Shown here piece by piece: positions 48,943 to 58,516 of a stretch of DNA of 64,000 nucleotides. The notes beneath the pieces were generated by a model. The model ran no database searches. It saw only the letters and a list, made by a program, of their open reading frames with translations, and had not been told where the DNA came from. Position numbers and translations under genes: made by a program. Each line of letters opens with the position of its first letter. Position 1 is the first letter of the stretch. The stretch covers positions 806,001-870,000 of the forward strand of contig NZ_AP018718.1 in NCBI RefSeq assembly GCF_003966565.1, written 5' to 3'. Source of the stretch: Sulfuricystis multivorans. GTDB taxonomy: Bacteria > Pseudomonadota > Gammaproteobacteria > Burkholderiales > Rhodocyclaceae.

Positions 48943-48971
48943 CTTGACGGGAATGGTGAACTTCAGTAAAA
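48943..48971 (+). promoter_or_regulatory. probable promoter of the first cold-shock gene
   Basis: TTGACG (48943-48948) and TAAAAG (48966-48971) are 17 bp apart. The transcript would begin about 175 bases before the ATG, a long leader like that of cspA-type genes. The rest of the 348-bp region between clpS and this gene shows no reading frame. Confidence 0.4.
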
Positions 48972-49154
48972 GGCTGCCGTGTTTGGTGCAAGCTTCATCC
49001 CAGCAATACCGAGTCACCGTGCTTCTCCGTGCGTTTGCCTCTGATCCACCGGCCTGACTCCTTCCTGCCGTCGAGAAACTTGTTACACAAACATGTCGCC
49101 GGTGATGCGCTGCATGGCCGGATATATGTAACGTCGTTTTAGGAAAGAGGTTTT

Positions 49155-49358
49155 ATGGCAACGGGTACCGTCAAGTGGTTCAACGACTCCAAGGGTTTTG
49201 GCTTCATCACCCCGGACGATGGCAGCGAAGATCTGTTCGCGCACTTCTCCGCGATCAACATGCAGGGTTTCAAGACCCTGAAAGAGGGCGAGAAGGTCAG
49301 TTTCGACGTCGTCCAAGGCCCCAAGGGCAAGCAGGCTTCGAATATCCAGAAGACCTGA
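49155..49358 (+). CDS. cold-shock protein, CspA family
   Basis: 67 residues: [20 protein letters not shown] contains RNP1 (KGFGFI), and DLFAHFSAI holds RNP2-like aromatic residues. Single-stranded nucleic-acid chaperone. An AGGAAAGAGG ribosome site precedes the ATG. A second, close paralogue lies at 55594-55800. A bidirectional terminator follows. Confidence 0.95.
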   Translation: MATGTVKWFNDSKGFGFITPDDGSEDLFAHFSAINMQGFKTLKEGEKVSFDVVQGPKGKQASNIQKT

Positions 49359-49375
49359 TTTAGACGGTAGCTGTG

Positions 49376-49410
49376 CCGTCCCGCCAGCGCCGATTTTCGA
49401 GGGCGCTGAC
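49376..49410. repeat. REP-like half-unit after the cold-shock gene
   Basis: GCCGTCCCGCCAGCGCCGA, the family's consensus arm, at 49376-49394, followed by TTTTCGAGGGCGCTG. It sits between the stop codon and the terminator, and reads in the same direction as the gene. Confidence 0.75.
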
Positions 49411-49413
49411 GAC

Positions 49414-49440
49414 GAAAAACCCGGCATTGCCGGGTTTTTC
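49414..49440. terminator. bidirectional terminator between the cold-shock gene and icd
   Basis: GAAAAACCCGGCA-TTGCCGGGTTTTTC is symmetric: an 8-bp GC-rich stem with T runs on both strands. It lies between the convergent stop codons of the cold-shock gene (49358) and icd (49450). Confidence 0.9.
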
Positions 49441-49449
49441 GTTGCATCG

Positions 49450-50694
<1,245 letters not shown>

Positions 50695-50818
50695 GATGGC
50701 TCCACTGACGGTTGCAATCGTTTCATTATCCATGATTGATCGCCGGCTCGCCAGCGAATGGGCAATGGTGGCAGGCAAGGTCTAGAATCGCTCGCTTTTG
50801 CATCAAGGTCTTCCGAAC

Positions 50819-52615
50819 ATGGGCATTCCCTCGAGCCTGGCGTCCGGCACGTCCTCACTTGAACGACGGGCGCTGGCGATCGCGCAGACTTTGCTGGCCG
50901 GCTTCGACAAGCATTACCGCTTGTTTCGTGAGATTTCGGCAGCGGCCAAAGAGTACTTCGAGGCCGGTGACTGGTCCGCCGTGCAGCGGGCCGTTCGCGA
51001 GCGCATCCAGTTCTACGACGACCGGGTCGCCGAAACCGTCGCACAAGTGCACCGCGCATTCGGCTCGGATGCCCTGGATACCGACATTTGGCGCCAAGCC
51101 AAGCTCTACTACATCGGCATGTTGACCGAACACGCCCAGCCGGAGCTGGCGGAAACCTTTTTCAACTCGGTGTTCTGCAAGATCCTGCACCGCACCTATT
51201 TCCACAACGAATTCATCTTCGTGCGGCCGGCGATCTCGACGGAGTACATCGAGTCCGATCCGCCCGCCTATCGCTTTTACTACCTGCGCGAAGCCGACTG
51301 GCGCGCAGCACTTGGCCGCATCTTTCTCGATTTCGGCTGGCGGCGCCCGTTTGCCGATCTCGACCGCGATGTCGCTTGGCTGCTACTTGCGGTGCGCGAA
51401 CGCTATCCGGAGCTACCGCCGCGCGAGGACAACTTCCAGATCCAGGTGCTGTCCTCGGCCTTTTATCGCAACAAGGCCGCTTATGTGATCGGCAAGGTGA
51501 TCAACGGTGCGAACGAGTATCCGTTCGCGATCCCGGTGCTCCATGATGCTTCCGGCAGGCTCTATCTCGATACGATCCTGCTCGATGCCGCGGACATCGG
51601 CGTGCTGTTCTCGCTGTCGCGCGCCTATTTCATGGTGGACATGCCGGTGCCGGCGAACACCGTGCAGTTTCTGCGCAGCCTGATGCCGAACAAGCCGCGC
51701 GCCGAGATCTATTCGATGCTCGGTTTGGGCAAGCAGGGCAAGACTTCTTTCTACCGTGGCCTGTTTTCCCATCTCCATCATTCGGATGACCAGTTCGTCA
51801 TCGCGCCCGGCATTCGCGGTCAGGTGATGCTGGTGTTCACGCTGCCGTCTTATCCTTATGTCTTCAAGGTGATCAAGGATCGCTTCGGCAGCAGCAAGGA
51901 AGTCGATCACGCCACGGTGAGAAGCAAATACCAGCTCGTCAAGCAGATCGATCGTGTCGGTCGCCTGGCCGATACGCTCGAATTTTCCTTGGTCGCCTTG
52001 CCGAAAGCGCGGCTCGCGCCCGAACTGATCGATGAGCTCTACCGCGAGATTCCTTCGCAGCTCGAGGAGGAAGCAGGCGACCTGATCATCAAACATCTCT
52101 ACATCGAACGGCGCATGCAACCGCTCAATCTCTATCTGGAACGGGCGCTCGCAACGGGTCGCGACGATCTCGTCGAGCAGGCGGTGATCGAATACGGCAA
52201 TGCGATCCGTGAGCTGGCGATCGCCAACATCTTTCCGGGCGATCTACTGTGGAAGAATTTCGGCATGACGCGTTACGGTCGCGTGGTGTTCTACGATTAC
52301 GACGAGATCGAATTCATGACCGACTGTCATTTCCGGCGTATTCCGCCACCACCCAACGAAGAAGCGGAATTGTCCGGCGAGCCCTGGTACGCGGTGGGCA
52401 AGAACGACGTCTTCCCGGAGGAATTCGCCACCTTCTTGCTCGGCGAACCACGCATACGCGCCGCGTTCCTGAAGCACCATGCCGATCTGCTCGACGTCGG
52501 CTTCTGGCTGCGCGCGCAGGAGGACATCCGCAGCGGAAAGATCCGCGACTTCTTCCCTTATCCAGAGGCCCTGCGCTTCTGCCACCGTTTCGCCGAAAGG
52601 AAGATCAACGCATGA
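50819..52615 (+). CDS. aceK: isocitrate dehydrogenase kinase/phosphatase
   Basis: A 598-residue AceK. ATG 50819 is preferred. The ATP-binding region APGIRGQVMLVFTLPSYPYVFKVIKDRF (in part) and the catalytic-like YDYDEIEFMTDCHFRRIPPP (in part) match the family. One protein both phosphorylates and dephosphorylates Icd. Unusually useful context: it is divergent from icd rather than placed after aceA, and its end overlaps the DUF192 gene (ATGA). Confidence 0.97.
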   Translation: MGIPSSLASGTSSLERRALAIAQTLLAGFDKHYRLFREISAAAKEYFEAGDWSAVQRAVRERIQFYDDRVAETVAQVHRAFGSDALDTDIWRQAKLYYIGMLTEHAQPELAETFFNSVFCKILHRTYFHNEFIFVRPAISTEYIESDPPAYRFYYLREADWRAALGRIFLDFGWRRPFADLDRDVAWLLLAVRERYPELPPREDNFQIQVLSSAFYRNKAAYVIGKVINGANEYPFAIPVLHDASGRLYLDTILLDAADIGVLFSLSRAYFMVDMPVPANTVQFLRSLMPNKPRAEIYSMLGLGKQGKTSFYRGLFSHLHHSDDQFVIAPGIRGQVMLVFTLPSYPYVFKVIKDRFGSSKEVDHATVRSKYQLVKQIDRVGRLADTLEFSLVALPKARLAPELIDELYREIPSQLEEEAGDLIIKHLYIERRMQPLNLYLERALATGRDDLVEQAVIEYGNAIRELAIANIFPGDLLWKNFGMTRYGRVVFYDYDEIEFMTDCHFRRIPPPPNEEAELSGEPWYAVGKNDVFPEEFATFLLGEPRIRAAFLKHHADLLDVGFWLRAQEDIRSGKIRDFFPYPEALRFCHRFAERKINA

Positions 52616-53046
52616 AAGCCCCTGTCATGCTGGCTGCCCTCCTACTCGCCCGCGCCGCTCTTGCGCAGTCGTTGCCGGTGATCGAACTCAACGCCGGCAT
52701 CCACCGTATCGAGGCCGAAGTGGCGGCCAGCCCAGCTGCGCGCATCCGCGGCCTGATGCAGCGCACGACGCTGCCTCCTGCGCGCGGCATGCTGTTCGTC
52801 TTCGACCAGGAGGCGCGCCATTGCATGTGGATGAAGAACACCTATCTACCACTCTCGGTCGCTTTTCTCGATGCCACGGGCCGGATCATCAACATCGAGG
52901 AGATGCAGCCGCAGACCCTCGACAATCACTGCGCGGCGCGGCCGGCGCGCTATGCGCTGGAAATGAATGCGGGGTGGTTTGCCCAGCGCGGCATTCGGGC
53001 TGGGGATGCCATCAGCGGCATCGGCCAAGTCCCGCCGGCGCATTGA
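52612..53046 (+). CDS. exported DUF192 protein
   Basis: 144 residues with a signal peptide (MKAPVMLAALLLARAALA). The DUF192 fold shows RIRGLMQRTTLPPARGMLFVF, CMWMKNTYLPLSVAFLD and ALEMNAGWFAQRGIRAGD (each in part). The family is widespread and of unknown function. It overlaps aceK by 4 bp, so it is co-translated, and a REP half-unit follows its stop (53046-53068). Confidence 0.85.
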   Translation: MKAPVMLAALLLARAALAQSLPVIELNAGIHRIEAEVAASPAARIRGLMQRTTLPPARGMLFVFDQEARHCMWMKNTYLPLSVAFLDATGRIINIEEMQPQTLDNHCAARPARYALEMNAGWFAQRGIRAGDAISGIGQVPPAH

Positions 53047-53068
53047 TGCCGTTCTGCCAGCGCCGAAT
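53046..53068. repeat. REP-like half-unit after the DUF192 gene
   Basis: GCCGTTCTGCCAGCGCCGAA, two mismatches from the consensus arm, directly after the DUF192 stop codon. Confidence 0.65.
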
Positions 53069-53110
53069 TTGTTAATCTGAAGGCCCATCAAAGCACACAA
53101 GGAGTTGCGC

Positions 53111-54244
53111 ATGCCCGGCTTGTTGCCCAACGTCGATCCGGAGGGTCTGCTCGAATACTCGGTCGTCTATACCGACCGCGCGCTCAATCACATGTCGGCG
53201 AAGTTCCAGAGCGCGATGCGCGAGATCGCGCGCGTACTCAAGGCCGTCTATCGTGCCGAGGCCGCGATCGTCGTGCCGGGCAGCGGCACCTTCGGCATGG
53301 AGGCGATCGCCCGTCAGTTCGCCACCGGTAAGAAATGCCTGGTGATCCGCAATGGCTGGTTCAGCTATCGCTGGAGCCAGATCTTCGAGATGGGCGCGAT
53401 CCCTGCCTCCACGACGGTCCTGAAGGCGCGGCGCATTGCCGCAGAATCGCATTCCCCTTTCGTGCCTGCGCCGATCGAAGAGGTCGTGGCCACGATCGAG
53501 GCGGAGCGCCCCGAGCTCGTCTTCGCACCGCATGTCGAAACATCTTCCGGCCTGCTGCTGCCGGATGATTATCTGCGCGCTGTTGCCGATGCAGTGCATG
53601 CGCAGGGGGGCTTGTTCGTGCTCGACTGCGTCGCCTCGGGTGCTCTGTGGGTGGACATGGCGGAGCTGGGGATCGACATCCTCGTCACCGCGCCACAGAA
53701 GGGCTGGAGCGGGCCGCCGGGCGCGGGATTGGTCTGCCTGGGCACGACGGCGCTGGAACGTCTCGAGACGACGACCAGCACCAGCTTCGCGCTGGATCTC
53801 AAGAAGTGGCTGCAGATCATGCAGGCCTATGAGAAGGGCGGCCACGCCTATCACGCGACGCCACCGACCGATGCGCTCGTCACCTTGTGCAACGTGATGC
53901 GCGAGGCCGAGGAGTACGGCTTCGAGAAATTGCGTGCCGCGCAAATCGAATTGGGCGCCAGGGTGCGCAAGGTGCTCGCCGATGCAGGCATCAAAAGTGT
54001 CGCCGCGCCGGGTTTCGAAGCGCCCGGCGTCATCGTCTGCTATACCGACGATGCCGAGCTCCAGTCGGGCAAGAAGTTCGCCGCCCAGGGGCTGCAAATC
54101 GCCGCGGGCGTGCCGTTGCAATGCGATGAGCCGGCGGATTTCCGCAGCTTTCGCATCGGCCTGTTCGGCCTCGACAAACTATATGCCGTCGACCGCACGG
54201 TAACCACTTTCGCCGCTGCGCTCGACAAGGTGTTGGGGCGTTGA
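53111..54244 (+). CDS. class V aminotransferase (alanine-glyoxylate / serine-pyruvate type)
   Basis: About 377 residues from ATG 53111, preceded by AAGGAG. Fold-type I PLP enzyme: PGSGTFGMEAIARQF near the cofactor site, APHVETSSGLLLP, VLDCVASGALWVDM (the PLP-ring Asp) and the Schiff-base Lys in TAPQKGWSGPPGAGL (each in part). Family members use glyoxylate as amino acceptor; beside aceA, aceB and icd it may convert glyoxylate to glycine. The exact donor is unknown. Confidence 0.88.
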   Translation: MPGLLPNVDPEGLLEYSVVYTDRALNHMSAKFQSAMREIARVLKAVYRAEAAIVVPGSGTFGMEAIARQFATGKKCLVIRNGWFSYRWSQIFEMGAIPASTTVLKARRIAAESHSPFVPAPIEEVVATIEAERPELVFAPHVETSSGLLLPDDYLRAVADAVHAQGGLFVLDCVASGALWVDMAELGIDILVTAPQKGWSGPPGAGLVCLGTTALERLETTTSTSFALDLKKWLQIMQAYEKGGHAYHATPPTDALVTLCNVMREAEEYGFEKLRAAQIELGARVRKVLADAGIKSVAAPGFEAPGVIVCYTDDAELQSGKKFAAQGLQIAAGVPLQCDEPADFRSFRIGLFGLDKLYAVDRTVTTFAAALDKVLGR

Positions 54245-54269
54245 CCGTGATCGGCAGCGTAGGGTAAGC

Positions 54270-55214
54270 GTGACGGAAAACTGGAAAGCCTCGATCGAAC
54301 GACAGCGCGCCGCGCTCGCCGCACAGCTGCATGCGCCGATGGCGCGGCTGGCTTCGCTGTGCCCGCCGGTGTGGGGCGAGCGTGAAAAGCTCGATGCCTT
54401 GCTGCGCGAGCATTTCGGCGAAGTGCCACACGTCAAGTATCTGTATTGCCTCGACCCGCAGGGGATCCAGATCTGCGACAACGTCGGCGCCGATCGTTTC
54501 TCGACGGTCCATTTCGGCCGCGACCGCTCGCACCGCTCTTATATGCGTGAGCCGATGCCGCCGTGGGGCTTTTTGCTCTCCGATGCCTACGTGAGCCAGT
54601 CGGGCCGGCCATCGATCACGGCGCTGCATGTCGTGTGCAAGGGAGATCAGCTGCTGGGCTATCTGGGCGCGGATTTCGATCTGCGCCATTTGCCGACGGC
54701 CACGACACTGCACGAAGAATCGCGGGCCTGGCGTCAGATCAAGGGGGATCCGTCGATCCGCGGCACCGTGTTCCTCCAGGAGCGTATCGACAGCCCGATG
54801 GATCGTCATATCGATCAGGCGCTGACGATCCTCGAAGAGCTGATCACCGACCGGGGCCTGTTTCAGGCGGTGATCCATTTTTCCAGTAGCCGGGTCACCG
54901 CCTGGTTTCTCGATGATCCTTACCGTTATCGTCTCATCGACGACGAGGCGCTCGGTGATCCGGATGTCTGTCTGCTCTACCCGCGCCAGCACTGGCCGGC
55001 CGACGCATCGATGCCACGCGAGGCGATCCGGCCGATTCTCGCCGGCATGCGTGAGCTGCGCCTGGCCGATCGCACCATTTATCTACGCTCGGCGTCGATC
55101 AACATCTTCAACGGCATGGTGAGCCTGACATTCTCCTGTGATGGCTCGCACTATCTGAGCTACGCGGATTTCCTCGACCGCAAGAGCGGCTTCTGGCTCG
55201 GCATCGGCGGCTAG
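54270..55214 (+). CDS. stand-alone PDC/Cache-type sensory domain protein
   Basis: 314 residues from GTG 54270. About residues 20-150 look like a PDC (Cache-like) sensor: FGEVPHVKYLYCLDPQGIQICDN, FGRDRSHRSYMREPMPPWGFLLSDAYVS (each in part) and LGYLGADFDLRHLP. No transmembrane segment, kinase, GGDEF or methyl-accepting domain follows, which is unusual because PDC domains normally feed an output module. The C-terminal half has no family recognised here. Confidence 0.7.
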   Translation: MTENWKASIERQRAALAAQLHAPMARLASLCPPVWGEREKLDALLREHFGEVPHVKYLYCLDPQGIQICDNVGADRFSTVHFGRDRSHRSYMREPMPPWGFLLSDAYVSQSGRPSITALHVVCKGDQLLGYLGADFDLRHLPTATTLHEESRAWRQIKGDPSIRGTVFLQERIDSPMDRHIDQALTILEELITDRGLFQAVIHFSSSRVTAWFLDDPYRYRLIDDEALGDPDVCLLYPRQHWPADASMPREAIRPILAGMRELRLADRTIYLRSASINIFNGMVSLTFSCDGSHYLSYADFLDRKSGFWLGIGG

Positions 55215-55243
55215 ACAGGCACGTGTGTCAAGCCGCGCTGCCG

Positions 55244-55504
55244 TCAATACTTCCGGCGGCGTGGCGCGGCAGGTGTTGCGCGTGCTTCGAGGTGACGGAA
55301 GATGATGCGTCCCTTGCTCAGGTCATAAGGCGACAGCTCCAGCGAGACCTTGTCGCCGGCCAGGATGCGGATGTGGTGCTTGCGCATCTTCCCGGCGCTG
55401 TAGGCCACCAGATCATGGCCGTTGTCGAGGGTGACGCGATAACGCGAATCGGGCAGCACTTCCATCACCACGCCGTTCATTTCGATGAGTTCTTCTTTGG
55501 CCAT
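55244..55504 (-). CDS. infA: translation initiation factor IF-1 (paralogue)
   Basis: 86 residues: the IF-1 OB fold [65 protein letters not shown] (each in part), plus about 14 extra residues [11 protein letters not shown] at the C-terminus. IF-1 helps place initiator tRNA on the 30S subunit. Its place next to a cold-shock gene rather than in a ribosomal-protein operon suggests an extra, possibly cold- or stress-linked copy. Confidence 0.93.
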   Translation of the reverse strand: MAKEELIEMNGVVMEVLPDSRYRVTLDNGHDLVAYSAGKMRKHHIRILAGDKVSLELSPYDLSKGRIIFRHLEARATPAAPRRRKY

Positions 55505-55525
55505 CAGGGTTCTTTCATGGCGAGA

Positions 55526-55550
55526 AAAAAGCCCGGGAGGGCCCGGGCTC
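55526..55550 (-). terminator. rho-independent terminator of the second cold-shock gene
   Basis: On the minus strand AGCCCGGG-CCCT-CCCGGGCT (55530-55549) is followed by six T. It lies 44 bp after the csp stop codon, before the infA gene. Confidence 0.88.
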
Positions 55551-55593
55551 GGTAAGATCGCCGGCCAGCCGCTGAGACTGGCTGGGCAAGACC

Positions 55594-55800
55594 TTAGTCG
55601 ATCGGCCGAATGTTCGACGCCTGCTGACCCTTGGGGCCGCGGGTGACGTCGAAATTGACGCGCTGACCTTCGCGCAGCGTCTTGAAGCCGCTCGTCTGGA
55701 TTGCGGAAAAATGGGCGAAAAGATCATCGCCGCCGGCCTCCGGGGTGATGAAACCGAAGCCCTTGGAATCGTTGAACCACTTCACTGTACCTGTTGCCAT
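55594..55800 (-). CDS. cold-shock protein, CspA family (second copy)
   Basis: 68 residues from ATG 55800: [20 protein letters not shown] with the same RNP motifs as the first copy; the two diverge mainly after residue 20 ([24 protein letters not shown] against [21 protein letters not shown], in part). Its probable promoter lies about 155 bp upstream, giving a long leader with a GCCCC-containing hairpin. Confidence 0.95.
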   Translation of the reverse strand: MATGTVKWFNDSKGFGFITPEAGGDDLFAHFSAIQTSGFKTLREGQRVNFDVTRGPKGQQASNIRPID

Positions 55801-55956
55801 GTCTTGAATATCCTGAAAAAACAAAAATTGGGGTTGCCCCCGTACTGGGGCGAAACTCAAGACAGCGGGTGGTGCAGGGGAAGGACGGCGACCGGGAACC
55901 GGTTCGCGAGTACAAGACCAGACAACAACGACACTACTTGAAAATCGCTGGATCGG

Positions 55957-55985
55957 ACTATGCGCGCTTTCGCAAGGAAATGCAA
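55957..55985 (-). promoter_or_regulatory. probable promoter of the second cold-shock gene
   Basis: On the minus strand TTGCAT (55980-55985) and CATAGT (55957-55962) are 17 bp apart, predicting a start near 55950 and a leader of about 150 bases, similar to the other cold-shock gene. Between here and the gene no reading frame is convincing. Confidence 0.45.
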
Positions 55986-56032
55986 CGAATAATTTGTAAC
56001 AGTGAGGTTCCCTCGGGTTTTCGTTTGCCAAT

Positions 56033-56229
56033 CGGCGCCCTTGAGTTCGGCATGGATGGCGCGGATCAGCGCCAGCATCCGCGCATCCGTCAGGCGCCTG
56101 CGCTGCGCCGATCTGCTCCGGCGTCGCCACCTTGGTCTGAGGCCCATTGAGCTTCCCGGCATCGAATGTCTTGACCCGGTTGCGCAGCGTCTGCTCGCTC
56201 AACCCCGGCTGTTCGGGGGAAGCCCACAA
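56033..56229 (-). pseudogene. IS3-family transposase remnant
   Basis: Two fragments in different frames. The first, [27 protein letters not shown] at 56229-56100 (in part), resembles an IS3-type OrfA helix-turn-helix. The second, [19 protein letters not shown] at 56090-56033, resembles the start of an IS3 OrfB. The join removes the middle of the element; no terminal repeats remain. Old insertion scar between sodB and the csp gene. Confidence 0.75.
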
Positions 56230-56232
56230 AAC

Positions 56233-56260
56233 GAAACGGGCGCCGCGGCGCCCGTTTTCT
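56233..56260 (-). terminator. rho-independent terminator of sodB
   Basis: AACGGGCGCC-GC-GGCGCCCGTT, a 10-bp stem 18 bp after the sodB stop codon, with a T-rich tail (TTTCGTTTTG) on the minus strand. It lies inside the IS3 remnant boundary. Confidence 0.8.
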
Positions 56261-56275
56261 CGAAGCTGCGTGGGA

Positions 56276-56860
56276 TTACGCGAAGTTCTTTTCGGCGAAT
56301 TCCCAGTTCACCAGATGGTTGAGGAAGGTCTCGACGAACTTCGGGCGCAGATTACGGTAATCGATGTAGTAGGCGTGTTCCCAGACGTCGATGCACAGCA
56401 GCGGCTTGTCGCCCGTGGTCAGCGGGGTACCCGCGGCGCCCATGTTCACGATATCGACCGAGCCATCGGCCTTTTTCACCAGCCAGGTCCAGCCCGAGCC
56501 GAAATTGCCGACCGCGGACGCCTGGAAGGCCTTCTTGAACTCGTCGACCGAACCCCACTTCTTGTTGATCGCCTCGAGCAGCGCACCGCTCGGGGCGCCG
56601 CCGCCGTTCGGCTTCATGCAGTTCCAGAAGAAGCTGTGGTTCCAGACCTGGGCGGCATTGTTGTAGATGCCGCCGGCAGGCGCTTTCTTGACGATCGATT
56701 CGAGGTCGAGGTTTTCGTATTCGGTGCCCTTGATCAGGTTGTTCAGATTGGTGACGTAAGCCTGATGGTGCTTGCCGTAGTGGTAGTCGAAGGTTTCCTC
56801 GGACATATACGGCGTCAGGGCGTTTTTCGGATAGGGCAGGGGGGGGAGGGTGTGTTCCAT
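56276..56860 (-). CDS. sodB: iron superoxide dismutase
   Basis: A 194-residue Fe/Mn-type SOD. The metal ligands are the His of [11 protein letters not shown], the His of WNHSFFW, and Asp and His of [26 protein letters not shown] favours the iron form. Cytoplasmic superoxide defence. Followed by a strong terminator. Confidence 0.97.
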   Translation of the reverse strand: MEHTLPPLPYPKNALTPYMSEETFDYHYGKHHQAYVTNLNNLIKGTEYENLDLESIVKKAPAGGIYNNAAQVWNHSFFWNCMKPNGGGAPSGALLEAINKKWGSVDEFKKAFQASAVGNFGSGWTWLVKKADGSVDIVNMGAAGTPLTTGDKPLLCIDVWEHAYYIDYRNLRPKFVETFLNHLVNWEFAEKNFA

Positions 56861-56920
56861 GTCGTTCTCCTGTTCATTGGGGTTGAAGTCTCATGAGCCA
56901 TGTGGTGCTCGCACATGATT

Positions 56921-58207
56921 TTACAAGTCGCCGGCCGGCGTGATCGTCTCGATGCGGCCACTGGCCGAGCCGCGGGCGAACTGTAACTCGATACGTTCAC
57001 CAGGTGCGAGATGGCTGGCATCCCGCACGATGGCGCCATCGACCTGACGCACGATGCTGTAGCCGCGCGCGAGCGTGGAAAGCGGCGATAGCCCCGACAG
57101 CGCGCCCTGGCAGCGGGAGAGGCTTTTTTGGCAGCGGGAGAGCCTCTCGTTGATGGCTTGGCGGATGCGGTGTTCCAGCGAGCCGAGACGGGATTGCTGT
57201 GCCAAGCGTCGTTCGATCGCCGCGTGCAGGCGGTGGCCGAGCGATTCCAGCCGTTGGCGTCCGGCGGCGAGCCGCTGGGCCGGATGAATGAGGCGCAGGG
57301 CCAGCCGATCGACTGCCTGCATGCGGCCCTCCAGCGCCGTGCGCAATGTTCGCTGCAAGGTGGTGACGAGCGTGGCGAGCTCCCTGGCCGCTGCATGCCA
57401 GCCGGCGCTTGCCAGCTCGGCCGCGGCGGTGGGGGTTGCGGCCCGCTGGTCGGCGACGAGGTCGGCGATCGTCGTATCGGTCTCGTGGCCGATGCCGGCG
57501 ATGATGGGCATCGGCGCGGCGGCGATCTGCCGCGCCACCGTTTCGTCGTTGAAGGCCCAGAGGTCTTCGAGACTGCCGCCGCCGCGCACGAGCAGCAGCA
57601 GATCGCATTCGGCGCGGGCATACGCGGTGGAAAGCGCGGCGACGATCGCGGCCGGTGCCTCGGCGCCTTGGACCAGGGTCGGATAGACGATCAGCTCGAC
57701 ATGTCTTGCCCGCCGCGCGAAGGCGGCGAGCACATCGGACAGTGCCGCGGCCTGGGGGGAGGTGACGATGCCGACCCGGCGCGGATACGCTGGCACGGGT
57801 TTTTTCCGTGAAGCATCGAGCAGTCCTTCGCGGCCGAGCTTGTCGCGCAGCTGCAGGAAGCGTTCGTAGAGGCGGCCAAGGCCGGCGCGGCGCAGAGCTT
57901 CGACGTTGAGCTGGAATTCGCCACGTGCCTCGTAGAGTGTGACGAGTGCCTGGGCTTCGACCTGCTGGCCGTTTTCGAGACGCCAGGGCAACGATTGGGC
58001 ACGCGAGCGGAACATCACGCAGCGCACCTGCGCTCGATCGTCCTTCAGGGAGAAATACAGGTGCCCGGAGGCGGCGGACGTCAGGTTGGAAATCTCGCCG
58101 CTGACCCACAACAGCGGGAAATGCCGTTCGATCAGCTGACGGGCGGCGCGATTGAGCTCACTGACGGTGAGGATTTCTGCGTTCAATTGGCGCGAAAATG
58201 GGGTCAA
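56921..58207 (-). CDS. xseA: exodeoxyribonuclease VII large subunit
   Basis: A 428-residue XseA. The N-terminal OB domain (LTVSELNRAARQLIERHFPLLWVSGEISNL, in part) is followed by the catalytic region RVGIVTSPQAAALSDVL, ARAECDLLLLVRGGGSLEDLWAFNDE (in part) and GIGHETDTTIADLVADQRAATPTAAAE (in part), then a long helical part. It degrades single-stranded DNA with XseB; xseB is not in the window. Confidence 0.96.
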   Translation of the reverse strand: MTPFSRQLNAEILTVSELNRAARQLIERHFPLLWVSGEISNLTSAASGHLYFSLKDDRAQVRCVMFRSRAQSLPWRLENGQQVEAQALVTLYEARGEFQLNVEALRRAGLGRLYERFLQLRDKLGREGLLDASRKKPVPAYPRRVGIVTSPQAAALSDVLAAFARRARHVELIVYPTLVQGAEAPAAIVAALSTAYARAECDLLLLVRGGGSLEDLWAFNDETVARQIAAAPMPIIAGIGHETDTTIADLVADQRAATPTAAAELASAGWHAAARELATLVTTLQRTLRTALEGRMQAVDRLALRLIHPAQRLAAGRQRLESLGHRLHAAIERRLAQQSRLGSLEHRIRQAINERLSRCQKSLSRCQGALSGLSPLSTLARGYSIVRQVDGAIVRDASHLAPGERIELQFARGSASGRIETITPAGDL

Positions 58208-58516
58208 AATGGCAGATGCAGGCGCTTTGCGAATGCTACCTCATCCACAATCGCGTTTCGTCTCCGAAACATTTCCCGACAGGTGACCCAAGTGCCGCCC
58301 AAAACCCGGGGTATCCATATAAGTCATTGATTAATAACGATAAATATTTTGGTCAGTTTTGCGACGAAGTAACAAAAGTCCTTTTCCGTAGGCTACTTAG
58401 GAGCATGATGCGCAAACGATTCACAAAGTTATCCACAAATTTTGGGGATAATTCGAACAGCCGCCGTTTCCGGCCGCTGACTTCGTTCGGCGAGCCTTTC
58501 TGATTTTTTCCTGCCG
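58208..58516. other. intergenic region with DnaA boxes and an AT-rich stretch
   Basis: A perfect DnaA box TTATCCACA at 58429-58437 and an inverted near-box TGGGGATAA (TTATCCCCA) at 58443-58451 lie 5 bp apart. A weaker TCATCCACA is at 58241-58249. An AT-rich run (ATTGATTAATAACGATAAAT) lies at 58325-58344. No reading frame. It could be a DnaA-controlled promoter of the Sel1-repeat gene, a DnaA-titrating site, or part of an origin; dnaA and dnaN are not nearby. Confidence 0.5.

Noticed and set aside
56033-56229. Intact IS3 element
   Set aside because: Only two short fragments in different frames remain and no terminal repeats were found.
58208-58516. Firm call of the chromosomal origin
   Set aside because: Only one perfect DnaA box, and no dnaA, dnaN, gyrB, rpmH or parAB nearby.
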